Assembly: GCA_942492205.1 (NCBI GenBank)
Contig: CALODT010000002.1
Location: forward strand, 310,001-374,000
Direction: 5' to 3'
DNA length: 64,000 bases
Source: UBA1847 sp942492205
GTDB lineage: Bacteria; Pseudomonadota; Gammaproteobacteria; Steroidobacterales; Woeseiaceae
The position numbers were made by a program, and so were the translations under genes. A model generated the notes under the pieces. It saw nothing but the letters and a program-made list of their open reading frames with translations, ran no database searches and was not told the origin of the DNA. Every line of letters starts with the position of its first letter. The first letter of the stretch is position 1. Shown one piece after another: positions 52,955-62,626 of the stretch.

Positions 52955-54651
52955 TCAGGCGTAGACGTCGACGAAAGTGCCCGACAGCCCGAGCGACTGG
53001 TTGACCGCATTCAGCGCCTGTTGCGAAGCAACGAGCAGGCCTTTGACGAGCCCGCCTTCGTCATCCTTGCCGGCCAGGAAATCGCGCACGAGGTTGCCTC
53101 GCCGCTGCAGGTTGGATGTAAACTCCCGTCGATCCAGCGTCGTGTAAAGTCGCCGCGCGCGCGCGCATTGCCGGAGCTGTCAAGTCCGAGGCCAAGCATG
53201 TCGGCCTCACTCTCGTCGCCGAAAGCGGCGCGCAGCGCGGCTTCGAGCGGCGCGCGGAACTGTGCGGCGTTTGCACCGTTGCCAGAAAACGTCGAGTCAC
53301 TGAACAGCCGATTCAATCTTTCGAAAACCGCATTCGTGGCGTCTGCAATCTCGTAGCTCTTTCTGCGCGATATACCTCGAGACACGGCTTCAGGATCAAC
53401 GCGGCCTTCGGGAATGTTTAGCGCGGCAAAAAGGCCGGTACCGTTGCTGTCCAGATTCACGACGGAGTTTGCCTCATTGGCCTCGATCAGAACCTGCTGC
53501 GAGACGCTGTCGTAGGTTGCAACGACGCCGTCACCCGAACTGTTGATCTTGTCGAGTACGGTTGAGAGGCTGTCACTTGCGGTATCGATCGCTATAGCGC
53601 TGCCGTTGATGACGACATCGCCGGATTGCACTGTGGAGAACGCAGCGACATCCTCAAGGCTCTGAATCGTCTCAGGGTCTATGCCGTCAATCACGTTCAG
53701 GCTGTCAAGTTTGGTCGCGGCCAGGAAGTTCGAGTCGTCGTTAGCAAGGTCGATCGTTCCCGCTGAGCCCAGCGTGTTTTGTACGAACTCGATGCGTTCC
53801 GTCAGCGCGTTGAATACCGCCGTTACGCCTGTGTTGGACTGATTAATTCGATCAACGACGTCGTTGATCGTATCGGCAGTCGATACGCCGATATTCTCAC
53901 CATTGAGGTCGAAGCTGCCGTCCTGAATGCTGGGTGAGCCAAACTGGAAGTTCGGGTTCTGGTTGCGAAGTGCCGCCGAGCGGCAGATTGGGATTCACGA
54001 CCGAGCCGATACGTTGTTGAATACGCTGAATACCGTGGTCGTATCCCGGTCGATCGTGCTGCCCGCACCTAGCGTGAAGTACAGGCCGTTACCGATATCG
54101 TATTGCTGCGTCAATGGATCGTTGCGCCGGACCGTGAGGTTGTTTCTGTTACCGACCGGATCCTAACGCGAATCGGAATTTGTGACGAACCGCGAGTGGC
54201 CGTTTCGGCGCGACTCGAACGCGTAGGCGGCGTCCAGCGGTATAGGACCGTTTGGTCCCAACGGGATCATACTGATATTCGCCACCGATAGTGATTTCAG
54301 CGCAGTCGAACCGCCCAGCCACTCCGGCCCAAATGGCGAGAATGAGGTCGGCGACGCGTTGATTTCTCCATTGGAGTTCAGCGTTGCTGCCGTGTTGGTC
54401 ATGTCGAGACCGAGCGGCGACTGCGATCTCGCATCCGGCAGGTCGAGCTTGAATCGCGTGTTGATGTTGCTGAGTTCGGCGAGGCGCTCGATTGCCCTGA
54501 ACAGGTTCAGGAGCTCCGTGCGCGCGCGCAGGAAGTCGCTGTGCGCTTCCGGACTGATGGAGGCGAACTGCTGACCTGGGTTGCTGCCAGGCTGGCTGAC
54601 CCGGGTTGACCGCACGATGTTCTGAATGCCCTGTATTACCGACATCACCAT
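52955..54651 (-). pseudogene. Broken flagellar hook-associated/cap-like gene (flagellin hook IN motifs)
   Basis: The minus strand encodes one protein of about 565 aa if four lesions are repaired. It starts MVMSVIQGIQNIVRSTRV at 54651 and meets an in-frame TAG at 54163-54165. It continues in the same frame (DPVGNRNNLTVRRNDPLTQQ), shifts frame twice between about 54020 and 53965 (GSVVNPNLPLGG is in another frame), and runs on with two flagellin hook IN motifs (GSFDLNGENIGVSTADTIND and VVINGSAIAIDTASDSLSTV). It shifts again at a CG dinucleotide run (53154-53166) and ends DLVKG-like GLLVASQQALNAV to the stop at 52955. No other flagellar gene is in the window. Confidence 0.75.
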
Positions 54652-54919
54652 CCCTGTTTGATGAAGGCGCTATGTCCTTTAGCTATCGGCGTCCTGCGTT
54701 GTTTCTTGAGTGACGCCGTTCTCCAGGCAGGAGGCAATTGTCGGCGGCGCCGGAAAAACGTGATGCAGCTCACCAAATCGGGATTATGTCGGATCTTTCT
54801 TGCGCCATTTTGACGCAAGCCCTTGAATAGCATCGAGGTAAATGAGCTGATGGGCGCTTGAAGCTCGAATAACACTACCGGCGGCGGAATGAATCCGCTC
54901 GTGAGTCCAGATACAGACA
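54652..54919. other. Intergenic region between the broken gene and the DUF11 gene
   Basis: No convincing gene. It includes an inverted repeat CTTGCG-N9-CGCAAG at 54799-54819 that could be an operator for the DUF11 gene, whose start is 100 nt further on. Confidence 0.35.
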
Positions 54920-57514
54920 ATGAAGTCTCTTTTATCGCTATCCGCGTTCAAGATTGCGAGCCGACCTGTCGGTGCGTGCTTCGCATTGCTATGCCTTCTG
55001 GCCGCGTCGCCGAGTGCTTACGCAGAAACCGTTCGTGACGACTTCGAAGTCGAGGAGTGGAACAACAACGACGGCACGGTCAACTGGAGTGGCGACTGGA
55101 TAGAGGTTGATGGCGACGAGCCGCCACCGAGCCCTGGCGATGGCAACGTGCGCATAAGAGGTAGTGGCGAACTCGAACTCGACGACCGGCCAAACACTGA
55201 CGGTGAGCCGAGTGTCGCTCGAGAGGCAAACCTCGCCGGTGCGTCGAGCGCGACTCTCCGATTCGACTGGGAGGCCCGCAACAACCTCGAGACCAGCGAT
55301 TCGGTCGTCGTCGAGATATCAGCCAACGGCGGAGGAAGCTGGACCACGCTCGAGGACTTTACGGGCATCGACGATGAAGACAGCGGCTCGCGCGCTTATG
55401 ACATTACCGCCTACGCTACCGCCACAACCCAGGTCAGGATTCGTGTCAACAATGGCTACGGCGGCGGTGGGGAGCGCTTTCGACTCGAATACATAGAGAT
55501 CGAGTACTTCGTTCCGCTCGCAGGTACCAACCTGTCGATCACGCAGACCGACACGCCAGATCCCGTCAATGTCGCCAACAACATGAGTTACACGCTGAGC
55601 ATAGTGAGTGCCGGGCCGGATGATGCGACAAGCGTTGTCGTTGTAGACACGCTGCCGGCGGGTGTTGTTTTTCAATCGGCCTCGGCGACCCAGGGTTCCT
55701 GTACCGAATCGGCCGGCATCGTCACGTGCCTGCTCGGCGACCTCGCAAGCGGGTCGAACGCGACCGTCAACATCGTTGCAACGGCGCCTTTCGTCACGGG
55801 CACGATCACAAATACCGCCACGGTCAGCAGCGCGGAAGTCGATCCGGTACCGGGTGACAACACGAGTGTCGAGAGCACGACGGTGCAGAACCTGAACGTC
55901 AACCAGCTGTGCTATCTCGTCGCGGATTCCGGCGGCGGCAACGGCGGCAACGACCTTTTTACTCGAATCGATACGGCCGATTTCAATCCGGCGACTAACG
56001 AAACCAACATCGGCGCGGGGACCGGTACGAATAGCATCGAGGCCATCGCGTTCAATTCTGCGACGGGCGTCGTGTATGCGGCCAATGCAAATCGACTTGG
56101 TGTACTCAATCTCACAACCGGAGTATTTCAGCCGCTCCCACAGACATTTGGTACCGGCGGCGGCGCCTTCAACAACATTCCGCTCGATGACGCTGATGGC
56201 TTGGCCTACGACGCGACCACTGGCATCTTGTACGGCGTGGATGCGCGCGGCGGCGGTGCAACCGATGTGCTGTTCCAGATCAACATGTCGACAGGGGCAC
56301 ACGTACCGAATGCTTTCGGCGCCAATGTCGATTACGTGCCAATCCCGCCGGTTTTCGGCAACCACATCACCGACGACATTGCGATCGACCCGACGACCGG
56401 CATCATGTATGCCTCAGTCAACAGCGGTGGCAGCAGCGACCGTTTGATTCGTATCGACAAATTCACGGGGGCGACCACGGACGTGTCGCTGATTACGGTA
56501 CCCGACATCGAGGGACTCGGCACCGATCCCAGCGGCCAACTCTGGGGAACCAGCGGCACGCAGGGGATCCTCTACGAAATCGACAAGCTGACCGGTGTCG
56601 GTTCGAATGGCCGCATTATCAACAACGGCGGCGACTACGAGTCGGTCGACTGTTTCGCGTTCTCGCCAACCATCACGGCGGATCTGAACGTCGGAAAGAC
56701 GGTAGATGACCCTGCTCCTGCGGAGGGCGGTACCGTGAACTACACCGTGACGGTCACGAATGCCGGTCCAGGCCCGGCAACGGTTGTGCAGTTGGTGGAT
56801 CTGCTGCCCGCGGGAGTAACGCTGGTCGCTGCTACTCCGAACCAGGGAACCTATGACCCGGTAAGCGGTGACTGGTTCGTTGGCACCATACCTGTCGGCA
56901 GCAATGCCACGTTGGCCCTGCAGGCGCTGGTGGATACCGGCACCGGAGGTTCGACCATTACCAATACCGCGAGTGTGGATTTTCTCAGCCAGAACGATCC
57001 GAATGCCGCCAACGATGTGGCGTCGGTCGACATTACGCCGACCGGTACGGCAAGCCTTACGATCGTCAAGGCCGTAACAGCGCTGACAGATCCTGTAAAC
57101 GGCTCCACCGACCCCAAGGCGATACCGGGTGCGACGATGCGCTACGTGATCCTGATTACCAATACAGGTACCGGTCCGGTCGATGCCGACTCGCTCGTGA
57201 TTACTGACCCGTTGCCACCGAACATGGCATTGCGGGTAGTGGATTTTGATGTCTCGACGCCAGGTCCCGTACAGTACATCGACGGTTCACCAGGCAGCGC
57301 CCTGACGTACAGCTTCGTTGCGCTGAATGATACCGGTGACGACCTCGCGTTTTCCGATGACGGCGGCGTGACGTTCGACTACGAACCGAGTGCCGACGGC
57401 AACGGTGTCGACACCGCGGTCAACGCGATTCGCATCAATCCGAAAGGCGCTTTCGCCGCCAGCAGCGGCGGCGACCCCAGCCTGCAGCTCGCGTTCAAGA
57501 TGGTCGTTCAGTAA
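54920..57514 (+). CDS. DUF11-repeat exported surface protein
   Basis: An 864-aa secreted protein. After a signal peptide (FALLCLLAASPSAYAE) comes a beta-sandwich domain (residues 40-195, DDFEVEEWNNNDGTVNWSGD), a DUF11 domain (200-325, LSITQTDTPDPVNVANNMSY), a beta-propeller-like middle (330-585, with repeated GLAYDATTGILYGVD-type strands), and two more DUF11 domains (590-715 and 715-864). DUF11 stalks are common in surface or adhesion proteins. No C-terminal anchor or sorting signal is visible. Confidence 0.82.
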   Translation: MKSLLSLSAFKIASRPVGACFALLCLLAASPSAYAETVRDDFEVEEWNNNDGTVNWSGDWIEVDGDEPPPSPGDGNVRIRGSGELELDDRPNTDGEPSVAREANLAGASSATLRFDWEARNNLETSDSVVVEISANGGGSWTTLEDFTGIDDEDSGSRAYDITAYATATTQVRIRVNNGYGGGGERFRLEYIEIEYFVPLAGTNLSITQTDTPDPVNVANNMSYTLSIVSAGPDDATSVVVVDTLPAGVVFQSASATQGSCTESAGIVTCLLGDLASGSNATVNIVATAPFVTGTITNTATVSSAEVDPVPGDNTSVESTTVQNLNVNQLCYLVADSGGGNGGNDLFTRIDTADFNPATNETNIGAGTGTNSIEAIAFNSATGVVYAANANRLGVLNLTTGVFQPLPQTFGTGGGAFNNIPLDDADGLAYDATTGILYGVDARGGGATDVLFQINMSTGAHVPNAFGANVDYVPIPPVFGNHITDDIAIDPTTGIMYASVNSGGSSDRLIRIDKFTGATTDVSLITVPDIEGLGTDPSGQLWGTSGTQGILYEIDKLTGVGSNGRIINNGGDYESVDCFAFSPTITADLNVGKTVDDPAPAEGGTVNYTVTVTNAGPGPATVVQLVDLLPAGVTLVAATPNQGTYDPVSGDWFVGTIPVGSNATLALQALVDTGTGGSTITNTASVDFLSQNDPNAANDVASVDITPTGTASLTIVKAVTALTDPVNGSTDPKAIPGATMRYVILITNTGTGPVDADSLVITDPLPPNMALRVVDFDVSTPGPVQYIDGSPGSALTYSFVALNDTGDDLAFSDDGGVTFDYEPSADGNGVDTAVNAIRINPKGAFAASSGGDPSLQLAFKMVVQ

Positions 57515-57522
57515 CCAAAGGA

Positions 57523-57597
57523 GGACATTCTGCTAAAGGGGCTAAAGGGGGGACATTCTGCTTTTCCGATATTCAGTCGGAAAAGCAGAATGTCCCC
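57523..57597. repeat. 21-bp-arm perfect hairpin with partial duplication
   Basis: GGGGACATTCTGC... at 57549-57569 is the exact inverse of 57577-57597, with a 7-nt loop TATTCAG. Just before it, GGACATTCTGCT also occurs at 57523-57534, and GCTAAAGGG is repeated in tandem at 57532-57549. A sister hairpin is at 62490-62539. Confidence 0.9.
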
Positions 57598-57704
57598 AGG
57601 TGCCCCGATCAGAGAAAAAAGCCCGCCAATACCCTAAAGAATCGCCTTTTTTTGCCGACAACTCTGAAACCAGACATGTTTTTCTGCATTTCGGAGATGG
57701 CTGA

Positions 57705-58535
57705 ATGTCGCAGAGTGAGTATTTCGAGCTTGTGCAGTCGCTGGCTGCAGACCTGAACAAGAATAACGTGCAGCTGCCGTCTTTTCCCGACGTGGTGATC
57801 CGCATTCGAACGGCCCTCGACGATCCCGATACGACCAGCACGGACCTGGCGAACATCCTGAGTGTTGACGCAGTGCTCGCGTCGCGAATCCTGATCCTTG
57901 CCAATTCTACCTACCACAATCCGGGCGGCATGAAGATCGAGGGCCTGGAGGCGGCCGTAGGTCGCGTCGGCTTCGAGAAAGTACGCACAGCCGCCATCGC
58001 CTACGCCGTTGAACAGCTGCACGCATCGGAGGGCCTGGAGCCGCTGAAGAATGAACTGAGGGCGACCTGGTCCAACGGGATGCGCCTTGCGGCAATGTCC
58101 GAAGTCATCGCCCGCCAGTGCACCAAGCTGGATGGCGACAGCGCGTTCATCGCCGGGCTTCTGAATCGCATCGGTGTCCTGTATCTCTTTACCAAGTATC
58201 ACGACTATCCGGCGCTGCTGCAGGATCCGGAAGCTCGCAACAGCCTGATCGAGGAGTGGGCGGCACCGATCGGCGAAAGCATCGTTGCCAACTGGAAATT
58301 CTCCAAAGAGATCCAGGCAACGATGAATCCGGATGAAGTGGAGACGACGCGACGGCGCACAACGGCAAATCTCGCCGACGTGATTACCACAGCCAAAAAT
58401 TCCCTGAATGGTGGAGAAGCCGATTGGCACACTACCGACGAGGCGAAACGCATCGGTGTTGCCGAAGAGAAAATCCCGGCAATCATGGAATCCTACCAGC
58501 AGAAGCTTGACTCCCTGGCATCGGCTGTACGCTAG
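57705..58535 (+). CDS. HDOD-domain signalling protein
   Basis: A 276-aa stand-alone HDOD protein. Conserved parts are LPSFPDVVIRIRTALDDPDTTSTDLANILSVDAVLASRILILAN and FIAGLLNRIGVLYLF. HDOD domains resemble HD phosphohydrolases that have lost catalysis and act in signalling, for example in motility and biofilm control. The ATG at 57705 is clear, with CGGAGATGG ahead. Monocistronic; upstream is the 57.5-kb hairpin. Confidence 0.9.
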   Translation: MSQSEYFELVQSLAADLNKNNVQLPSFPDVVIRIRTALDDPDTTSTDLANILSVDAVLASRILILANSTYHNPGGMKIEGLEAAVGRVGFEKVRTAAIAYAVEQLHASEGLEPLKNELRATWSNGMRLAAMSEVIARQCTKLDGDSAFIAGLLNRIGVLYLFTKYHDYPALLQDPEARNSLIEEWAAPIGESIVANWKFSKEIQATMNPDEVETTRRRTTANLADVITTAKNSLNGGEADWHTTDEAKRIGVAEEKIPAIMESYQQKLDSLASAVR

Positions 58536-58596
58536 CCGCCTTCCTGCTGCTCGCGGTTCAGGTTAGACTGGCGCGACTCTTTCCACCAGGGCGCTC

Positions 58597-59004
58597 ATGG
58601 CTGTGACTCTCTCTCGACCGCTATTGATTACGTTTACGTTGGTACTTGCTGCCTGCGCCGGCCACGAAGGCGTTTACGAGCCCGCGTGTACCGCCTACGA
58701 AGGCGACACACTGAAACTCGACAGTGGCCGCTTCGAATGGCGGCGGTTCACCGACGAACGCGTCGTCAGTCAGGATGGCGAAGTGGTTGCACCGTTCCCG
58801 GGGTTTCCGAAATCCGGCACCTACAGCGTGACGGACGGCCGTTTGGCACTCGTCACCGATAACAACGACCAGCTACAGGATTGGTTCATCGTCGACAGCG
58901 ATAAACAGCGCTACTTGCTGGACGCCGCGCAGAATAATGTATTTCTCGCGACCGGCGCGCTGCCGGATTGCCCGCTGCGGCTCACGCCTGCCGACAAGCG
59001 CTGA
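58597..59004 (+). CDS. Small hypothetical lipoprotein
   Basis: A 135-aa predicted lipoprotein, lipobox LVLAAC (Cys20). The mature part is a compact beta-rich domain (GDTLKLDSGRFEWRRFTDERV, FPKSGTYSVTDGRLALVTDN) with three cysteines. I do not recognise the family. It lies between the HDOD and protease genes on the same strand, with its own 60-bp upstream gap. Confidence 0.7.
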   Translation: MAVTLSRPLLITFTLVLAACAGHEGVYEPACTAYEGDTLKLDSGRFEWRRFTDERVVSQDGEVVAPFPGFPKSGTYSVTDGRLALVTDNNDQLQDWFIVDSDKQRYLLDAAQNNVFLATGALPDCPLRLTPADKR

Positions 59005-59156
59005 ATTTCTCGCTACGCCGAAAATTTTCCAAAAGTGCGAACCAGCGCTCGTATTTCGCGGTGATGTCGCGACATTGCGACGACGTAGTCCCTGTTGTTA
59101 CAGGGAATTTTCTGCAAAGCTGGGAATCCGATAAGAACTGTCGTCCAGGTGATTAC

Positions 59157-61166
59157 ATGCGTGCCCAGATGAAGACTCTCGCCACCCTAGCGCTCGGTTG
59201 CCTGCTGCTGTCTTCGGCAGTGGTCGCTGAAGGTATTACGATCACCTATAAAGAGCCCTTGCAAGGGTACCGGCTGGGTTCGACAACGTCCGACGGTAGC
59301 CAAAAGATTGCGCCAGGCACGGCGCGTTCGATGAGTTTCGATGCCTTCGGTCGACGCTTCGATATCAACCTCGTAGAGAACCGCAGCCTTTTCAGCAAGC
59401 AGCAGCGAAAGCGCCTCGACAGTGACTACGGCATCTACCGTGGCGACATCGCCGGGATTGCGGGTTCCTGGGTGCGCCTCGTTGTCGCAGACGACATGCC
59501 CCGTGGAATGCTCTGGGACGGTGTTGAGCTCTGGGCGATCAACGTTGCCAAGGACCCGGCGACGGGCGCCGACAGCCCGTTTATGTTTCGACTGAGCGAT
59601 CTTGAGATTCCACCGGGCACACTGGCCTGTTCGGACGTTGGAATTACCAAGAATGCAGGTGAGTTGGCCAAGGCCGTGATGTCGGATATTTCGGCGAACG
59701 GATCGCAGGGTCCTGGCGCAATCGAGGAGCTCGAGATCGCTGTGATCGCGGATTACGAATTCACCAGCGACAAAGGCGCCAATACGGATGCAGCGCTGAT
59801 CACTCGCATGAACAACGTCGATGGCATCTTCAGTATGCAGCTTGGCGTGCAGCTCAGTGTCGCCCGCATTGATTCATTTCCGTCGAACAACGACCCATTT
59901 ACCGATCAGCTGAACGCCAGCACGCTGCTCGACGAACTGACGGACTACCGCGATTCGACGCCAAATCAATATGCAAATGGACTGTCTCACCTGTTCACCG
60001 GGCGCAACCTCGACACGACGACGGTAGGCGTCGCCTATACCGGCGCACTATGCAGCCGCCGGTTCGGCGCAGGTCTTACGCAGGGCACACACGACGAGAC
60101 AACCGACACACTGATCGCAGCGCATGAGCTCGGCCATAATTTTGGCGCGCCTCACGACGGCACCAGCGGGTCGGCCTGTGAGTCGGAGACGGGCGACTTC
60201 CTGATGGCGCCGCGCATAAACGGGGCAGACCAGTTCTCATCGTGCAGCATCACAGAGATACAGGACGACGTTAACCGTGCCTCGTGTATTACGCCGTTAC
60301 CGAGCACAGACGTTGCCATGCTGGCGGGCGGTCAAGCGGGCGCCGTGCTGCTGGGCGACGATGCGACCGTCACTTTCGATGCCAACAGTATCGGCACGGA
60401 TACAGCGAACAACGTCAGCGTCGATGTGACCATCCCGTCTGGCGTGACCCTGCGAACGGCGTCTGTGACGACCGGCAGCTGCACTATCGGTGCCGGCACG
60501 GCCAGCTGCGCTATCGGTGCGGTCGCAGGAGGCTCAGGTGCGACGATTACGCTGACGGCAACGACATCTGCCGTGGGTAGCGCTGACTTTGTCGCAACGG
60601 TTAGCGCCGCTTCTGACGCAGACAGCGGCAATAACCAGGCAAGCGTGCGCGTTACGGTCGACCCTGCGGTCGATCTGATTGCTACGGCGGCGGCTGGACA
60701 GGTTGTGGTTAACGGCAGCACGACGCTGCGCCCGAATATCGAGAACCGATCATCCATCGCTGCGACCGGCGTCTCGGTGACGGTAACGCCGGATGCCGGC
60801 ATCTCCATCGACTCGGCAAGTTGGGGGGGCGGCGCCTGCAGCATCACCGCCAACGTTGCGACCTGCCAGGCCAGCAACCTCGCGGCGCAATCGACTAACC
60901 AGCTGCAGCTTGGCGTGACCGGCATCAGTACGGGAAATCGCTCCTACACGGTGTCTGCAAGCGCGACCGAAACCGATCGAAATGCCGCCAACAACAGCGC
61001 AAGCGGCCAGCTAACGGTCAACTCGGCAACGTCAGGTTCGCCAGGCGGCAGCGATGATAGTGGCGGCGGCGCGACGAGCTGGCTGTCGCTGCTGGCGCTC
61101 TTGCTGTTTGCACTGAGCGTCGCCGATCGACGCTGCGTCGGTCTCGCCCGGCGATCGCGACTGTAG
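59157..61166 (+). CDS. Secreted reprolysin-like metallopeptidase with GlyGly-CTERM-type tail
   Basis: A 669-aa secreted protease. The signal peptide is LATLALGCLLLSSAVVAEG; a propeptide-like domain covers 25-190; the M12B (reprolysin-like) domain follows with the full zinc motif HELGHNFGAPH (His323, His327, His333) and Cys pairs around it. Residues 390-620 hold two DUF11/CARDB-like beta domains. The tail SGGGATSWLSLLALLLFALSVADRR fits GlyGly-CTERM sorting signals cut by rhombosortase and linked to type II secretion. ATG at 59157 has AGGTGA ahead. Confidence 0.87.
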   Translation: MRAQMKTLATLALGCLLLSSAVVAEGITITYKEPLQGYRLGSTTSDGSQKIAPGTARSMSFDAFGRRFDINLVENRSLFSKQQRKRLDSDYGIYRGDIAGIAGSWVRLVVADDMPRGMLWDGVELWAINVAKDPATGADSPFMFRLSDLEIPPGTLACSDVGITKNAGELAKAVMSDISANGSQGPGAIEELEIAVIADYEFTSDKGANTDAALITRMNNVDGIFSMQLGVQLSVARIDSFPSNNDPFTDQLNASTLLDELTDYRDSTPNQYANGLSHLFTGRNLDTTTVGVAYTGALCSRRFGAGLTQGTHDETTDTLIAAHELGHNFGAPHDGTSGSACESETGDFLMAPRINGADQFSSCSITEIQDDVNRASCITPLPSTDVAMLAGGQAGAVLLGDDATVTFDANSIGTDTANNVSVDVTIPSGVTLRTASVTTGSCTIGAGTASCAIGAVAGGSGATITLTATTSAVGSADFVATVSAASDADSGNNQASVRVTVDPAVDLIATAAAGQVVVNGSTTLRPNIENRSSIAATGVSVTVTPDAGISIDSASWGGGACSITANVATCQASNLAAQSTNQLQLGVTGISTGNRSYTVSASATETDRNAANNSASGQLTVNSATSGSPGGSDDSGGGATSWLSLLALLLFALSVADRRCVGLARRSRL

Positions 61167-61252
61167 ACCTTCGCCAGGCTGGCCATTAAGCACGGGTTGG
61201 CCTGTTCAAGTGATGGAACGCGGTATCGACACCGCAAATTCCGCGCATCCCG

Positions 61253-62437
61253 TCAGGATTGCCTTGGCCGGTCTGGTTTGCCCTCCGGGTGTTTCAGCAG
61301 CGCCTTACACAAACCAATCCACGCCGGACTCAGCATCAGGCTGATCGCAATCACGGCAACGATCAGTCGGTAGTCGTCATCCGGCACTATCTGTCCTGAG
61401 TGCGCCAGAGCCGCAAGGATGAAGCTGAACTCACCTATTTGTGACAGCAGCGCGCCCGCGTAACTGGCTCGCCGCCAGGATGAGCCCAGCAGTCTCAGTA
61501 TTGCTGCATTCAGGATGGTGTTGACCAGCACGATCAGTACCACCAGCAAACTGATGACTGCAACGTTGTTGCGAACGTATTCAACGTCGATCAGCATGCC
61601 GACCGAAACGAAGAACGCGGCAACGAAAACGACGCGAAACGGCTCCAGATTGGTGTGGACCCAGTCCGTTTCCCGGGCGGAGCTGACGACCAGGCCCGCG
61701 ACGAACGCACCGAGCGCGGTCGACAGGCCCAGTTCCCCGGAGATCAGGGCAAGGCTCAGGCACAGCAGCAACGCCGAGAAAACCTGCAGCTCGTGATCAG
61801 AACGCAGTTTGCTGGCGAACGGCAGCCTGATCTGATCTCGCGTAAATACCCAGGCCGCAATGCCGATCAGCAAAATGGCGCCCACCAGCTGAGCAAGCAG
61901 CTCCGCGGTGCCTACCTGTTCCCCACCGAGTACGTTGATGGCAATAATCATCGGTACCAGGGCCATATCCTGTGCCAGCAATACAACCAGCACGTTCTGT
62001 CCGGTTTGCGTCTCGAGCTCGTTCCAGTCTTTCAGGAGTTTCAGAACGACCGCGGTACTGCTGAGGCTGACAACGAAACCGAGCACCAGCACTTTTGGCC
62101 ATGACCAGCCGACAAAAAAAGCGATGATCCAGATGACTGCGACGGTTATGGCTATCTGCAGCACGACGCCAAAAATGGCCAGTCGCCAGCGACTGAGCAG
62201 GCTGTGCGGCGACGCTTCCATGCCTACGAAGAACAGCAGAACAATCAGGCCAATGCCGCCTATGCGACCAATGAGGTCCGGATCCTGCAAAAGACCGAGC
62301 CCTGCGGGACCAATTAGCAGTCCGGCAATCAGGTAGCCGACAATTTGCGGCTGTCGCAGCGCCCGCATCGCAAAGCCTATAATGAGTATCGCGAGTATGA
62401 CGGCTACAATGACGGGCAGGGCGGGATCGATATGCAT
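61253..62437 (-). CDS. CPA2-family monovalent cation:proton antiporter (KefB/RosB type)
   Basis: A 394-aa membrane protein with about 12 helices, the Na_H_Exchanger fold: AILIIGFAMRALRQPQIVGYLIAGLLIGP, VLLFFVGMEASPHSLL, LGFVVSLSSTAVVLKLLKD, AQDMALVPMI and STALGAFVAGLVVS. No TrkA-N (RCK) domain follows, so it is the short version. ATG at 62437 (MHIDPALPVIVAVIL); the frame is open further upstream only through the palindrome at 62490. It probably exports potassium or sodium in exchange for protons. Confidence 0.88.
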   Translation of the reverse strand: MHIDPALPVIVAVILAILIIGFAMRALRQPQIVGYLIAGLLIGPAGLGLLQDPDLIGRIGGIGLIVLLFFVGMEASPHSLLSRWRLAIFGVVLQIAITVAVIWIIAFFVGWSWPKVLVLGFVVSLSSTAVVLKLLKDWNELETQTGQNVLVVLLAQDMALVPMIIAINVLGGEQVGTAELLAQLVGAILLIGIAAWVFTRDQIRLPFASKLRSDHELQVFSALLLCLSLALISGELGLSTALGAFVAGLVVSSARETDWVHTNLEPFRVVFVAAFFVSVGMLIDVEYVRNNVAVISLLVVLIVLVNTILNAAILRLLGSSWRRASYAGALLSQIGEFSFILAALAHSGQIVPDDDYRLIVAVIAISLMLSPAWIGLCKALLKHPEGKPDRPRQS

Positions 62438-62489
62438 GCGCCGCAGTATATAGCCATGCAGACCGCTGCGGTGTCCTGTCAGCGGGAAT

Positions 62490-62539
62490 GGGGACATTCT
62501 ACTTTTCAGTGGAATAGCACTGAAAAGTAGAATGTCCCC
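62490..62539. repeat. 22-bp-arm perfect hairpin, sister of the one at 57549
   Basis: GGGGACATTCTACTTTTC... at 62490-62511 is the exact inverse of 62518-62539, loop GAATAG. The outer 18 bases differ from the 57.5-kb hairpin by a single A/G. It lies between the divergent antiporter and DUF885 starts. Confidence 0.9.
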
Positions 62540-62626
62540 TTCACCCCGCTTAGACTTGCCGCTGTCGGGCCGTAATCGGCGACCCCCATCTGATTCGCCG
62601 ATGCTCATCATCGATGATGGAATCCA

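Noticed and set aside
54645..54920. A possible 91-codon gene on the minus strand before the DUF11 gene
   Set aside because: No ribosome site, no family pattern and it spans the likely promoter of the DUF11 gene.
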